Source of the DNA: Blakeslea trispora
Lineage: Eukaryota; Mucoromycota; Mucoromycetes; Mucorales; Choanephoraceae
NCBI GenBank assembly: GCA_025331445.1
Contig: JAIWNE010000077.1
Coordinates: 75,001-139,000 of the forward strand
Reading direction: 5' to 3'
DNA: 64,000 bases
The notes beneath the pieces were generated by a model that saw nothing but the letters and a program-made list of their open reading frames with translations, was not told the DNA's origin and did no database searches. Shown piece after piece: positions 1 to 15,601 of this stretch. Each line of letters starts with the position of its first letter. Positions within the stretch are counted from its first letter, which is position 1. A program made the translations under genes and the position numbers.

Positions 1-196
1 CAGCCAATAGGAGAAAGACTTCGAACTTATTGGCTTGTTGAGTAAGAAGAAAAGCGGGGCTATCGGAATGAAACTATTACCCGCTGCCTATCCTTATTAT
101 TTATTGTTCATATAAAGTAATAAATTTTTTTTAATAGATGATCATATCAATTTTTATCTTTTTCTTTCTGCTTTCTCATCATCTATCTATAAAACC

Positions 197-1802
197 ATGT
201 CTGTAAAACAACAAATGATGCCTCGTTCACTATCGCCCGATCACATGATGAACACAAACTCTGGTTTCTATAAACATACTTCTCATTCAAGGTCAAATTC
301 AGCTGATTTGTCTTTTTCAAAAGCAATCCCAATCTTAAAAAGGCCCTCAAGGTTCAGTTCTTTCTTTTTGCCTCATAGCACTCGATCTAGTCTCAAGATG
401 ACATCCGTAGACAGCCCCGTAGAAGACAATACCCCATCCCCGATATCCCATAGACGTAACAGCAGCAGCGGGACTCAAAGCTATGAAAGCATAGAATCAT
501 CACACTCTACCAGTCTTGATGAAAAGCAGCCTCACACAAGTAAAAGGTTAAGCCGATCTATTGGAAACCTAATCATCAGTCCTGCTTCTTGGACCAAAAA
601 ACATTTACACCATCATCATCATCATTCTGATCCTTCATCTCCTTCCAGCTATGTACCTCGACTCAATGAGAAATACGGTGATTATATTAAGCCTGTTAGA
701 AGATCAAACTCAAAAGCTTCAGGAGCAACCAATCGAAACAATATTGGAAGTGGTGCAACTGCTGTCATACGCCTCGTTCAATCATTACATCAAGGAGGTC
801 AAATTCTGGCGGTAAAAGAATTTATCAAGCGGGATAAAAATGAAGATCAGAAAGAATATCTTAAGCGTATGCACAATGAGTACTGTATTGGCAAAACGGT
901 GAGTGGGCACCCAAATGTTGTCGAAACATTGGATTTGGTTGTGGATGAACACGATCGATGGTGTACTGTAATGGAATACGTAAGTATATATATATATATA
1001 TTTATTTATTATAATCAAACTAAAATGCGACATGGTATAGTGCGATGGAGGTGATTTGTTTGCTCTGCTAACGGAAAAATCATCTATGCCAGTCATGGAA
1101 TGCGCCTGTCTCTTTAAGCAGCTCATGCTTGGACTACAACACTTGCATCATCTTGGTATTGCTCACCGTGATATCAAACCTGAAAATTTGATTTTGACTG
1201 GAGGGGGTACACTCAAGATAGCCGATTTTGGTGTTGCAGATGTTGTGCAGACCTGTTTTGAAAAGGAGTCGCACGTATGCTATAAATGGTGTGGGTCAGA
1301 ACCTTTTTGGTCACCCGAAATATGGACACTCAAGAGCCAAGAAGATGGATACAAGGGTCAAGCTTTAGACATTTGGAGTGCTGCTGTTACTTTCTTTTGC
1401 ATTAGATTCCACAGGTTGCCTTTTGCCGCAGCCTTCTATACAGGAAAACCCAATTCTGTACCTCCAGCTGGCGCCAAACCCGGATCGCCTGCTGCTATAG
1501 CCGCACAAGCAGCTGATGGTGGTGATAGAGATTATGGTCTTTATATAGAGCAAAGAACTCGCTTGGGCTCGCTTGCTTGTGATATCTGGGAAACCGACGG
1601 TGACGAAACCAAGCTTACAGTAGAAGAAAAGGAATGCTTAGCAGGCATGCTAGACCCTAATCCAGACACACGTTGGACTGCAGATCAAGTTTTAGAATCT
1701 AAGTGGATGCAATCTGTAGAACTTTGCAATGATGGTGAGCTACCTAATGGATGGAGACATTATCATACATCATCTACTTCATCTATACCCAAACCATATT
1801 GA
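197..1802 (+). CDS. HAL4/SAT4-family Ser/Thr protein kinase
   Basis: Two exons, 197-979 and 1041-1802, joined in phase across a 61-nt GT-AG intron; 514 aa. The first ~180 residues are Ser/Asn-rich with a poly-His run (about 137-143). The kinase domain follows: glycine loop IGSGATAV (about 183-190), VAIK-type Lys in AVKEF (about 207), MEYCDGGDLF hinge across the splice junction, catalytic HRDIKPEN (303-310) and metal-binding DFG (323-325). The tail contains LDPNPDTRW and SVELCN, the form seen in fungal HAL4/HAL5/SAT4/HRK1 kinases. In yeast this family stabilises K+ and nutrient transporters at the plasma membrane; that role here is inferred. The gene faces the K+ channel gene tail to tail. The ATG at 197 is the first in frame. 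Family assignment is firm; the exact paralogue is not. Confidence 0.9.
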
Positions 1803-2764
1803 GTACTTGCGGATACGGCTTCAATATAAATTATGCTACATGCACTACATGTTGGACAAAGACATTCATATCTTATAAGTCGTCACCCTCTCTCTGTACT
1901 ATATAAATTATCATAAACGTCTGAAAAATAAAGATAGATGTATACCAACAGAGTACTGTTGTATAAAACATATAACTGAATGTTTCATCCTGCCCCCAGC
2001 TCAATTTTACGCAATTAGGGAAATTTATTGAAAGTGATATCATTGAAATGGAAAGATAGTGTAATGTTTTCGATATGTTTCTTGGAGCAACTAAATCACC
2101 TTGGTACAATAAGCAATAGAAACAAGGGCTCTTGAACAGTCGAATTCAAAAGGAAGTCATCCCTTTCTTTGAGTTTTTTTTTCAACCTACTTGCTCAAGG
2201 TGGTGTGGTGTTTCGAAACTGAGAAAGACAAAGTAAAATACAATGATAATATTGCCTTTTAGATCATTAGAATACAAAATAAGACTGTAAGATTTTGTAA
2301 TTGACTTTATATCACAATTGTGTTGATGTTATTTTGATGTGTACGACAATTGTTCTTCCGATGGTTTAAAGTGCTTTTGTGCGCTATTCATACATTTGAT
2401 TTAGGCATATTAAGGCCACTTATGATTTAAGTGATGTTGTCTTATTACATAAAAATATCAGCTAATTTGCTATCATTATACTCGAAAATATACCTTTCAA
2501 CTTTTTTTTTTTACTATCAAGAATAATACATGAACTTGCTCATTTAAGCTTATATAGCAAAAGTCGCTTAACAACGCTTTCATGTATTTATTTTGAAATG
2601 GCTTGTCGAGAACATCAAAATAGATGTAATGACAAGAAATAATAATAGGTACATACAAATGTGTAACAGATGTATAGAGAAATGCATAGATAGAAAAGAA
2701 AATTAAATCAATATTAAGGTCTATAGAAAGAAAATATACAATACAAACAGTCTGGATATAGGTT
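1803..2764. other. Convergent intergenic region
   Basis: Spacer between two convergent genes. AT-rich, several short ORFs on both strands but none with recognisable composition or splice-linked continuation. I see no RNA gene or transposon here. Confidence 0.6.
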
Positions 2765-4526
2765 CTAGTCTTCAAAAGGATTATTGTCCAACAGTGGTCC
2801 TTTTCCTTTTGTCTTTGAAGGAGAGTTACGCTCTTCAAACACTTCCTCGGTATGTGGAGGCAATATACCCTGTTTTTCAAGCGCACTTGCTATTCGGTTG
2901 ATTGTTGCTTGATTTTTCAGTGTTAACGCCATCAAGGCTTCCAATTGTGAACAAATTTCTGCTTCGTTTGCATTTGGCAGAATACCAAAGTTAGGAGTAG
3001 ACGGCCTTGGGGGTGATCGTTGTAAAGGTTGGTTTCCTGATAGAGGTAAGGGCGGAACGGGCATCAAAATGTCATCGCCTATTGGGTTCGATAGACGAGC
3101 TGTAAATTGACGTCTACGCATACTTTCCCAAACTATAGTGAAATTTCTCCCAACGATAATGGATGGTAATGCAATTAACTAGCACATCGTAACAATGCAA
3201 GTCATTAGAAATGAAACACTCTTTCTTTCTTCTAAAAAAAAGACAAAAAAAAAAGAAGCTTACCAGAACACCAAAAATCATAGCAGGAAAAGTAATAAGC
3301 TTACCAATAAATGTAGTCGGCACCATATCACCATAGCCAGTTGTTGTGATGGTTACCAATACAAACCAAAAAGCTGCTGGAATACTATCAAATGAACTAT
3401 GTATTGCAACATATTGTACGACTTAGAAATCAAAACAAATCTATCATTATAGTTTTGTACCTTGGTGATCCTTCAGAATCAACAAATGTCTCCAATGTTT
3501 CATCCCAAATACCTCGCTCGGCAAAATAAAGTAATGTCGAGAACAGGACAATGCATGTCACTGTGAAAAAGAACAGAGCCGATAGTGCATCTCCAGATCG
3601 CTTAAAGGCCATCATCATAACCTCAATCGTCATCGCAATAGCATTAGAATATTTGTATGATTTGAATAAACGCAAAAGTCGGAACAGTCTTAAAATCGTA
3701 AATCTAAATTCGTATGTCTATAATATTTCAGAAGGACATGATGAGACCTACTTGAAGCGCAATGGCGTTATACCTTTACTTACTGTGTCATGTTTAGCAA
3801 TCACCTCAATATAAAATGGAATGATAGAAATAAAATCAATAATTGATAAAGGAGCTATGACAATGATAGATCCATAGGGTTTAGACAAGGTACAGCTAGG
3901 GGGTTAATATAGGTAACTCAACTTACATAAAAAGAATTTCTTTAGCATACGAAATGAATCAGAATGAGCAAACATCCGAAGCAGGTATTCTAGAGTAAAC
4001 AAAGCTACCATGGTTGATTCCAAGTGAAACCTACAAAAAAACAGACGCGCTTTAACATCCTGCACTTTCATTGTAACTGTTGATTGTCGTACCATACACG
4101 GTTACTTTTGGCTGATCGAAAAGAGGGAATGGTTTCTATGGTAGTTGTGACAGCACTAAAGACAATCAAAAATGTGACAAACATATTGATCCAAAAAGCA
4201 CCAGCACTACTAGCTGGTTCTTCGAGCAAGAAATAAAGCTTGCGCTTCATGTCATTGCTGATCTCTGGTGCGTTAGGTGGTGGATCATCGACTTCAATAT
4301 GAGTAGAGGATCGTGGTTGAGGTGGATGTACAACAAAGTTAGCTACTGAAGCCCAGCCTTCCTCAGCAATTTGGCCTAGTTTTTGATAGAACTTATGTTC
4401 TGGATGGTACGATGCACCCTCAAAAGAGCGGCCGGGCTCTGTCATTTCGATTGTTTCGCCATTGTGAAGTGGCTCTGTCTCCTCATCCTGTTGTCTCGAA
4501 TACTCTTTTGAACGAAATAACCCCAT
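2765..4526 (-). CDS. Shaker-like voltage-gated potassium channel
   Basis: Six exons (minus strand): 4093-4526, 3927-4030, 3784-3854, 3461-3717, 3264-3396, 2765-3178; all phases close to give 470 aa. Cytosolic N-terminus of ~105 residues, then S1 (about 111-131), S2, S3 (IIDFISIIPFYIEV), S4 with regularly spaced charges (RFTILRLFRLLRLFK), S5, a pore helix and the K+ filter TTTGYGD (about 306-312), then S6 with the LPSIIVGRNF segment. One six-TM unit per chain, so it should work as a tetramer in a surface or endomembrane. There is no T1 domain visible at the N-terminus and no cyclic-nucleotide domain at the C-terminus, which instead has Pro-rich stretches and a short coiled-coil-like region. 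Well-studied ascomycete K+ channels are TOK types (8 TM, two pores); this is a different class. Identification is very secure from S4 plus filter. Confidence 0.95.
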
Positions 4527-5702
4527 AAATAATCAACGCTCCAGATAGCAAAACTGAAGAAAAAGGTAGAAGAGGAGCGAGAGGATAGATAAAGGGAAGA
4601 AAGGAGAGAAAGGAGAAGGAAGAGACACAAGGATAGTCTGTTAAAGCCTATTTGAGTTTAAACTATAGACCTGAAGCCACACCTCTCTTTTTTTTTTGTG
4701 ATCGCTTCCTTTAATCATGCATTCAAAATACAGTGCAGACCGCATAAATGAAATGGTTTTTTTTTTTGCAAATCTTGTTTTAAAACTATTCGCGTTTTAT
4801 TAGACTGTCTTCTAGCCTCTACAATTTTCATTAGCTATTTAAGCTTTCGTGTATTATTTTTTCTCTCTCTCTCTTCTTTTTTTTTATATGGAAAAATTGG
4901 CTTAAATTATCTGTGTTTTTTATTGTTATCTCAGAAAAACAGCGACGATCAATATTTGGACAATGGAGTTAAATATCCTATGTGTTTGGATCACAGCACC
5001 GTGTACAGAATTGTGCCTAAAAAAACAGCTCAGTGAGGGTTTTCTTTTTTCCCCCTTTCTGAGTAACTCTATATCTTGATGAATTATCTTTTGACGACAC
5101 GGTGCGATATTTGAGTTAGCAAAAGCCATCCTGAAGTATTGATGCAAAATAAGGTTTGTCTTGGATAGCGATGTAAATGAAAAGACAAATCAATACAAAG
5201 ATTTGCTGATGTAGATCTTGTTAAGCTAGAAGTCGAAATTGAAGTACAAAAAGTACTTGACACAAAAGGATACACTTACTGTACACTACTGAATGAAATT
5301 CATCTGTAACATGTAAATCATATTGAAGGTGATAAAAAAAAGGGACAGTGTTCTATGGCCTCTTTCAAATGCACTGCAGTGCTTTCGTTTACTCTACTCT
5401 CTAGTTGTTTCAATAAAGCAACATAGGGCTGTATTTGTTGACTTAAGGAGGTTATGTCTATATAGAGCAATACTCCTTTTTATTTTCTGGATAGAAGGGT
5501 GACTTTTTAAACAAACAAACAAGAAAAAAGACAAATCATTATCATCTCCTATAGCCATCTTGATAAAACATGTATATGGTTCCCTCTTTAAAAGCGAGAA
5601 AATCCAAGCTAATGTTAATAGCTCTTCATGAAATTAGCAGTTGTTTTTAAGGAACAATTATTTATAGTGTGCAATTGAACTCAAAGTGATTTATCTATTT
5701 TG
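4527..5702. other. Intergenic region
   Basis: 5' side of the K+ channel gene and 3' side of the AUH-like gene. Pyrimidine-rich tracts near 4860-4900 and several A/T runs. A minus-strand ORF at 4926-5147 has no features I can support as a gene. Confidence 0.55.
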
Positions 5703-6907
<1,205 letters not shown>

Positions 6908-7210
6908 GCGTGAGAAAATTCGATAAAGGGAGAGAAAAGTGATTTATTCTCTTTCCCCACAAAAACTTTCATTTTAAATCCAGCAGCATTTTTCTTTTAA
7001 GAAACAAGGACACGAGAGTTTACAGATTGCAAAGAATTGTACTTTGTTTTGACAGTTTTTCGACTGAACAATAAAAACAAAGAGAACATATTGCTTTTGT
7101 AAAAAACCAATGATAAATAGAAATACAGTAATAAGCATTTAACAAAAAAAAAAGTAAGGCAATTTTGATTGGTATTTTGCGTGAGAAAACACGATACAAC
7201 TCAAATGTTT

Positions 7211-8729
7211 TTATTTCTTCTTTTCATTTGTTGTATCATTCTTTTCATGTTCAGGTATTGTCATGCCTCCAGATTTGGCTCTTGCCAAGACTTTTTCTGC
7301 CCATTTAACAACAGGCATATCAATCCTTTCAATAGAAATGAGATGACTCTTTATAAGAAAAAAAAAGGAGGGGAAGGACTTACATTTTTCCATCTAAAGT
7401 AAATGCACCAACACCTTTTTGTGAATTGAGTTCATATCCTTCTAGAATACGAATGGCTCTATCAAGCTCTACCCAAGAGAAAAAAGTGAATAAAAGCAAA
7501 TAAATCCGTTGAGTTTTTTCTTTATCTTACCTGAAGTATCAGGTAAAAACTTTCTTTGAATTATATCGATTTGGTCGGGATGAATTGCTTGTTTTCCAGC
7601 AAACCCGAATCTTCTGCCTTCATCACATTCTGCTTCAAGTGCTGCCTTATCTTGATAATCTACACAAACCTATATGTAGAGTCAATGCCATCTTCAATGA
7701 GCTTCCTCTTCTAATCTGTCTTACCAAATCAATGGCTTGTAATCCATAAGCTGCAGTAGCATTCACAATCCATTGTCGTGCAAACAGCATTTCTTCTCTT
7801 GTCTTGGTACGAACTAAGCCCAAGTCAGCACAATAATCCTCAGCAGCAAACTAGTCATTGTCAGCTTATCTTCTCTCCTACACTTTTTCTGTTCTCAAAC
7901 TTACAATCACTGCATCCAAACGAGGATCAGCTGTGACAATTTCCTTGATGTTCATCATACCAAGTGCACTTTCAACAGATGCAATCAAACGAATTCGCTC
8001 TCGTCTATGATATGTAAGCCATCCCCTTTAACTTTTTTTTTTGTTCTTCAAGTAACCTACTGTGATTCGATAGCAACAGAGTCAATCATTCTACTGACAA
8101 ACTGAATATCTTTGGCACTTTGAACTTTGGGAATGACAATGGCCTGCAGTCTTTTTGTATGTAACTATTCAAAACATTTTTTTTTAAAAACAAGGTCAAA
8201 TGACATCATTCTTCTCTAACAAAGACTTCATGATACTTACAATCACATTAAGATCGTCCAGTTCGTGTCCTAGATATAAATAAGATAAGCCAATGTCTAC
8301 TCTCATCTACTCTTGTAACTTACCTGATCCGACAGCATTGATTCTTACAGCCTTTTCTGCCTTACCATGTTCTGAAGCCTAACAACGCACTAAATAAGAC
8401 TCATTCTCGGGAAACGAAAAAAAGCAAACTCACCTCTAGGGCATCAATCACCATATGTCTTGCTGTACCCTTCTTGTTTGTAGTGACACTGTCCTCAAGA
8501 TCATATACAATACAATCTGCTCCAACACTAATTGACTTGTGAATTTTTCTTTCGTCGCTTCCGGGGACTATTTTTTTTTATTTTGCATAATTAGTTCAAA
8601 TAAACAATACAAGTAAATTTAAAAGCAGAAATAATTACCATAAAACAAAGCTCTTCTTGACCGAACAGTATTATCTTTGCTGTTCCCATTAGTGTTTGTA
8701 CTAATGGCACGCCATAAGAAGAGATTCAT
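7211..8729 (-). CDS. CLYBL: Citramalyl-CoA lyase, CLYBL type (HpcH/HpaI-like)
   Basis: Ten exons: 8639-8729, 8434-8567, 8324-8378, 8241-8269, 8061-8164, 7905-8004, 7725-7850, 7531-7669, 7384-7468, 7211-7325; 325 aa. Family motifs in order: RRALFYVPGSDERK, IVYDLEDSV, IPKVQSA, ASVESALGMMN (metal Glu), AAEDYCADLG (metal Asp), GFAGKQAIHPDQI, GAFTLDGKMIDMP. A short basic leader suggests mitochondrial import. CLYBL splits citramalyl-CoA into acetyl-CoA and pyruvate, the last step of itaconate/C5 removal. The last acceptor was chosen at 7326 because it restores the conserved DGKMIDMP; an AG nearer the donor would give a different insert. One exon is only 29 nt. It lies ~300 bp upstream of the AUH-like gene on the same strand. 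Confidence 0.92.
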
Positions 8730-9570
8730 GCTTCTATGAAGATCATTTCTGTAGTAAGCTATTGTACTTTTTTTGTTATCCATCATGTCATTTCTTTTCA
8801 GATTACTTTTATCTTACCTACACCTGTAGAAGGCATAGCCTTCATGGATGTATGCAAGAGGTTTGTTATACGCAACATTGTCAATGTGCTTAAACAACAA
8901 GAGAAAAAAGAAAAGGAAAACAGAGAGAAAAAAAGAGAGAGAAAAATAAAACACGCATGGTGAGATAAATTGTATTGTTTGTGACCCCCTTTTTTTTTCT
9001 GTAGCAGTGAAATGTGGTATGAACAAAAGACATTCAACATATCATAAGGGGGAGAATTGTCACTCGTACTGACTTTTTTTTTTTTTGATCACTTTTTGAC
9101 TTTCAGTTTCAAAATTTAGGGGTCAGAAAGAGAAATATGAAAGTAAATGCTCAGCTAAGAAAATAAATAAACTGGAATGATAAATTTCATTCAGTTGACA
9201 TTAGTTTACACTCTATCAATCATACTAATACAATGTCAATACATTTAGTGTCAAAGCTTGAGTTTCATTACCAGGAACAACTATTCCATATACCTTGAAA
9301 CTGATCCTTTTTTGTTCTATTAAACAATGTAAACCCAAATAAGACTATACGAATATTTGTTGCCTAGCAACTATTAAAGAACTGATATAAAGAAAAGGGT
9401 CAGCACATAAATTAGTTTATATATCAATTGGACTTCTCCCCCCCCCCCTCCTTCTCGAGACTGCATGACGTTTTCTTTCTAATTAAGGAGAGTAATTATT
9501 CTGCGGGAAAAAAAAAAGCAGTTTTCTTTCTTTTTCACTTTCGCTTCTTTTTCTTCTTCTTATATACACA
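8730..9570. other. Divergent promoter region between CLYBL and cullin genes
   Basis: Shared upstream region of two divergent genes. Contains homopolymer runs and a C-run near 9440. Small ORFs at 8736-8963 and 8798-9040 look like low-complexity noise. No specific sites could be assigned. Confidence 0.5.
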
Positions 9571-12368
<2,798 letters not shown>

Positions 12369-12441
12369 ACAACAGCAATTCAATGTCCGCTTATAATAAA
12401 AAAAAAAAAAGATTTTTTTTTATTACCTTTTTGTCAACATC

Positions 12442-14065
12442 ATGCTTACTCGAAATTTAACAAGACATCTATTGTCTGTTCATAGACGATCTTATTCAAC
12501 AGAAAAAGCACTTTTTCTTACCGAGAAACAACTTCAATCTCTTGGTTTATTGGAAAACGAAAGGTGTGTGTTCCTTTTTTTTTTCTCTCTCTTTTGTTGT
12601 GATCACGATCTAAACTGAAATTAGTAATGTGTTAGTAAAAGAGGTTGATCATTCAGACACACCTGTTGTTCGAGGATCTGAAGAAGCCGATTTTGGTCGA
12701 AAGCGTATTGGCTGTGTTGAACTTCCTAAGCCCCTGATCAAGAGTATTACCGATCTTATTGAAGGTAAAAAAGATAAAAAAAATCACTAAGCGTTTCATC
12801 CTATTTAACCCCCCCCTTTTTTTCTATCAGGACACGATAAAAGACTGATCAGAACAGATGCACTTCGACTGTATGATGCACTACGATCGACAGCCAAGAT
12901 TCCCAAAGAACCAGAAAGTGATTTTGACGGATCACGTACAGCCAAAAAACAACGCAAACAACAAAAGAATGAAATAGAGCCACATAAACTATCTTATGGA
13001 CCTCGTGAATCAGTAGCTTATGCAGCAGGTGTCTTGCCTTCTACATTTGGTGCTGTCACCAATGTCTTGAGAGAACTTGATAGCCGTCTTGTCGACTTCA
13101 AGCCTCAGTCCATGCTTGATTTTGGAACAGGCCCAGGTACTGCTATCTGGGCTGCCCAAGAGATCTTTTCATTCAAGGCATGTACGGGTGTCGATCTGTC
13201 TGAGGATATGTTGCGTGTGGCAGAAAAGATAGAGGGAGATATACGTCAAGAGGGAGATGGATCCATAGAGTTTAAGCGGTATTTAGCGATTGATCCAAAT
13301 GGACCAAAGACAGATCTTGTGGTGAGTGCTTTTACGTTGGGTGATATCTCATCGACTGCTCTCTTGAAATCTACCGTGGAACAATTATGGGCACAAACAA
13401 AGGATGTTTTGGTAAAAAAGAAAAAAAAAAAAGGGAGAAAAACTGGATTTTGACATGGGCTGATTTCCATCTTAGGTTTTGATTGATAGAGGAACACCCA
13501 TTGGATTCTCAAATATTGCTAGAGCAAGACAATGGATTTTAGATTCTGAATCAGAGGCTCATGTGGTAGCACCTGTAGGTATAAACATATATACACACAC
13601 ACACATATATGCTAATTCATGTATTAGTGCTCTCATGAAAAACCTTGTCCAATGCTATCTTCACCTCAAGCAAAACCTGATCATTTCTGGTGTCATTTCT
13701 CACAAAGAGTACAGAGACCACCTTTTCTGATGAAGACAAAACACAGCAAGGCAAATACAGAAGATTCAAAATATGCCTATGTTATACTTCGTAGAGGTGT
13801 TCGACCTAGCCAATCAGACACAATACAAGACCAAGCTTATGCATGGCCTCGACTCATCCAACCTGCCTTAAAAAAGAATGGTCATGTTGTGATGGATGTA
13901 TGCTCAAGAGAAGGTGAAATACAGCGTATGACCATTCCTCGGTCGCAAGGCAAGATACCTTATCGCGATGCACGTAAAGCCATGTGGGGCGATCTCTTCC
14001 CTCATCCCTCCAAAAACAAGGTTGTCACACGCCTCTCTCAAAGTGTGACTGAATCTAGACTGTAA
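12442..14065 (+). CDS. RSM22: Mitoribosomal assembly methyltransferase-like protein RSM22/METTL17
   Basis: Five exons: 12442-12563, 12625-12764, 12831-13411, 13476-13574, 13628-14065; 459 aa. Starts with a mitochondrial leader (MLTRNLTRHLLSVHRRSYST). Class I methyltransferase fold with the SAM-loop MLDFGTGPGTAIWAA. Downstream, cysteines at about 315, 321, 336 and 406 (CSHEKPCPM, FWC, DVC) match the [4Fe-4S] ligand pattern reported for METTL17/Rsm22, followed by DARKAMWGDLFP. These proteins bind the small mitoribosomal subunit during assembly. Same strand as cullin, 73 bp after its stop, so promoter space is very short. All phases close without forcing. Confidence 0.9.
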
Positions 14066-14265
14066 ATAAATCTTTATTTCAATAAGTTGGTATCGTTTTC
14101 TTGTTGATCTATAGAAGAGGTGTATAATGAAGGCTATCGAATAGAATTAAGATGGTTGTATGATCACAAAAGACTATATACTCACACGAATGGTACGTAA
14201 CATTTCCACTTTTAATTCATCTAATAAAGATCATCAGTATAGCTTATTTTGATTTTTTTTTTCTA

Positions 14266-15216
14266 TTACTTGCCGAATTTTGCATCAGTCAAAGGTGAAA
14301 ATCGGATCGGATTATCATCCGGCATGCGTTCAAATAAAAAGGATTCCGTAATAGAGAGTTGAGCACACTGTTGAGCCATTTTAGCAAAAATGCCCATCTC
14401 TGTTCGATAGAGTCTATAGGCTTCTTTGTTATAACAGTATCTATCGTTCAGACTGTCGAGAACAGCCTTTTTGAACATGTTTTTGATGTAGTGTAGCACA
14501 TGATAGGTATAATCTTGATAGGGCCTCCAGACAGGAAATTGTTGTGCTAGTGATACTTTGCCATCTATATCTACTAAAGGATGAAACATTTCGGTCAGAA
14601 AGGAAACAGTAGGTGGTGCATTAGGATAATTCTCGGGTAACTCAATCTTGAATTTAAATGCGCCTGATCTATAGAAGCCTTTATGAATAAAGATCACACC
14701 ATACCACACTTTCAAAAGGAGAAAGAAATGTCAGTATAAGGGGTATGTTATATGTCTTGACTTACCATATAGGTGATGTTCGGATGGCATCATATAGACA
14801 CCCAAGGGACAATGTTTGGGATTTCGTAAATTAGCACTAGGATTGAGTCATTAGCATAGGTTTTATCTAAAGATTTGTTTTCTCTTACAATTCAGTCAAG
14901 ATTTCATAGCGCTTGAAATAATCTGAAGTAAGGCGAGGTGGTTTTGGGCAAGAGTCATCTGCTTCATCGTTTTCAATGTCGTCGTCAATGGAGGCATAGG
15001 TTGGTTTTGTCACTTTTGGCTGAGGTGGTGCAAGTGAGAATGAGGCTCTTTTTCCGAGACGACCCAGAGTAGCATTCCTTGTACGATCAAGAAGTGATGA
15101 TCTCTTTGTGGAAGTCAGATGAGTGTCAGGCTATAACAAGGAAATTAAGAAAAAAAAAAAGAGGTAAAGAAGCTTTGACTGTGTTTTTTTTTTTTGCGTT
15201 TCTTTACGTTGTTCAT
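14266..15216 (-). CDS. AKTIP/FTS-like inactive ubiquitin-conjugating (UBC) variant
   Basis: Four exons: 15208-15216, 14889-15130, 14766-14836, 14266-14708; 254 aa. The first coding exon is only nine bases (Met-Asn-Asn). After a ~75-residue Ser/Lys/Asp-rich lead, a UBC fold follows: YMMPSEHHLYVWYGVIFIHK, SGAFKFKIELPENYPNAPP, FHPLVDIDGKVSL. Where E2 enzymes have the catalytic Cys there is none (DIDGKVSLAQQFP), as in AKTIP/fused-toes. In animals and Aspergillus-type fungi FTS works with HOOK proteins as a dynein/endosome adaptor; that role is inferred here. Convergent with RSM22, with ~200 bp between stops. The start was chosen because ATG AAC AAC|GTAAAG is the first exon that joins the upstream acceptor in phase. 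Confidence 0.8.
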
Positions 15217-15601
15217 AATGATATGATTTTGTCCTGCTTAAGAAAAAACAATACAAAGAAAAAAAAAGAGTTGGATTTAATTTTGTGTGCCTAATTTTTT
15301 TTTTAAACAAAACTTTGCATTAATATTAAAAAAGAAACCATCCCCCTCCCCCCTTTCCTCCTTGGTTGTACAAAAAAAAATCAATTCAATGTCTTTTTTA
15401 AATTGACAACATTGATCTAAAGAAACAGTCAAGTCAAAATTTATAAGCAATGGATTACTGTTGAACAAAAAAGAAGCCTTCATACACATTCATTCTCTTT
15501 AATACCCCACTAAAAATTGTCTATTTCAGCCAATCATTCACCATTATTATCTCTCTCTGTGAGATGATGATCATTTATATAGTGAAAAAAGGGTATTTGA
15601 A

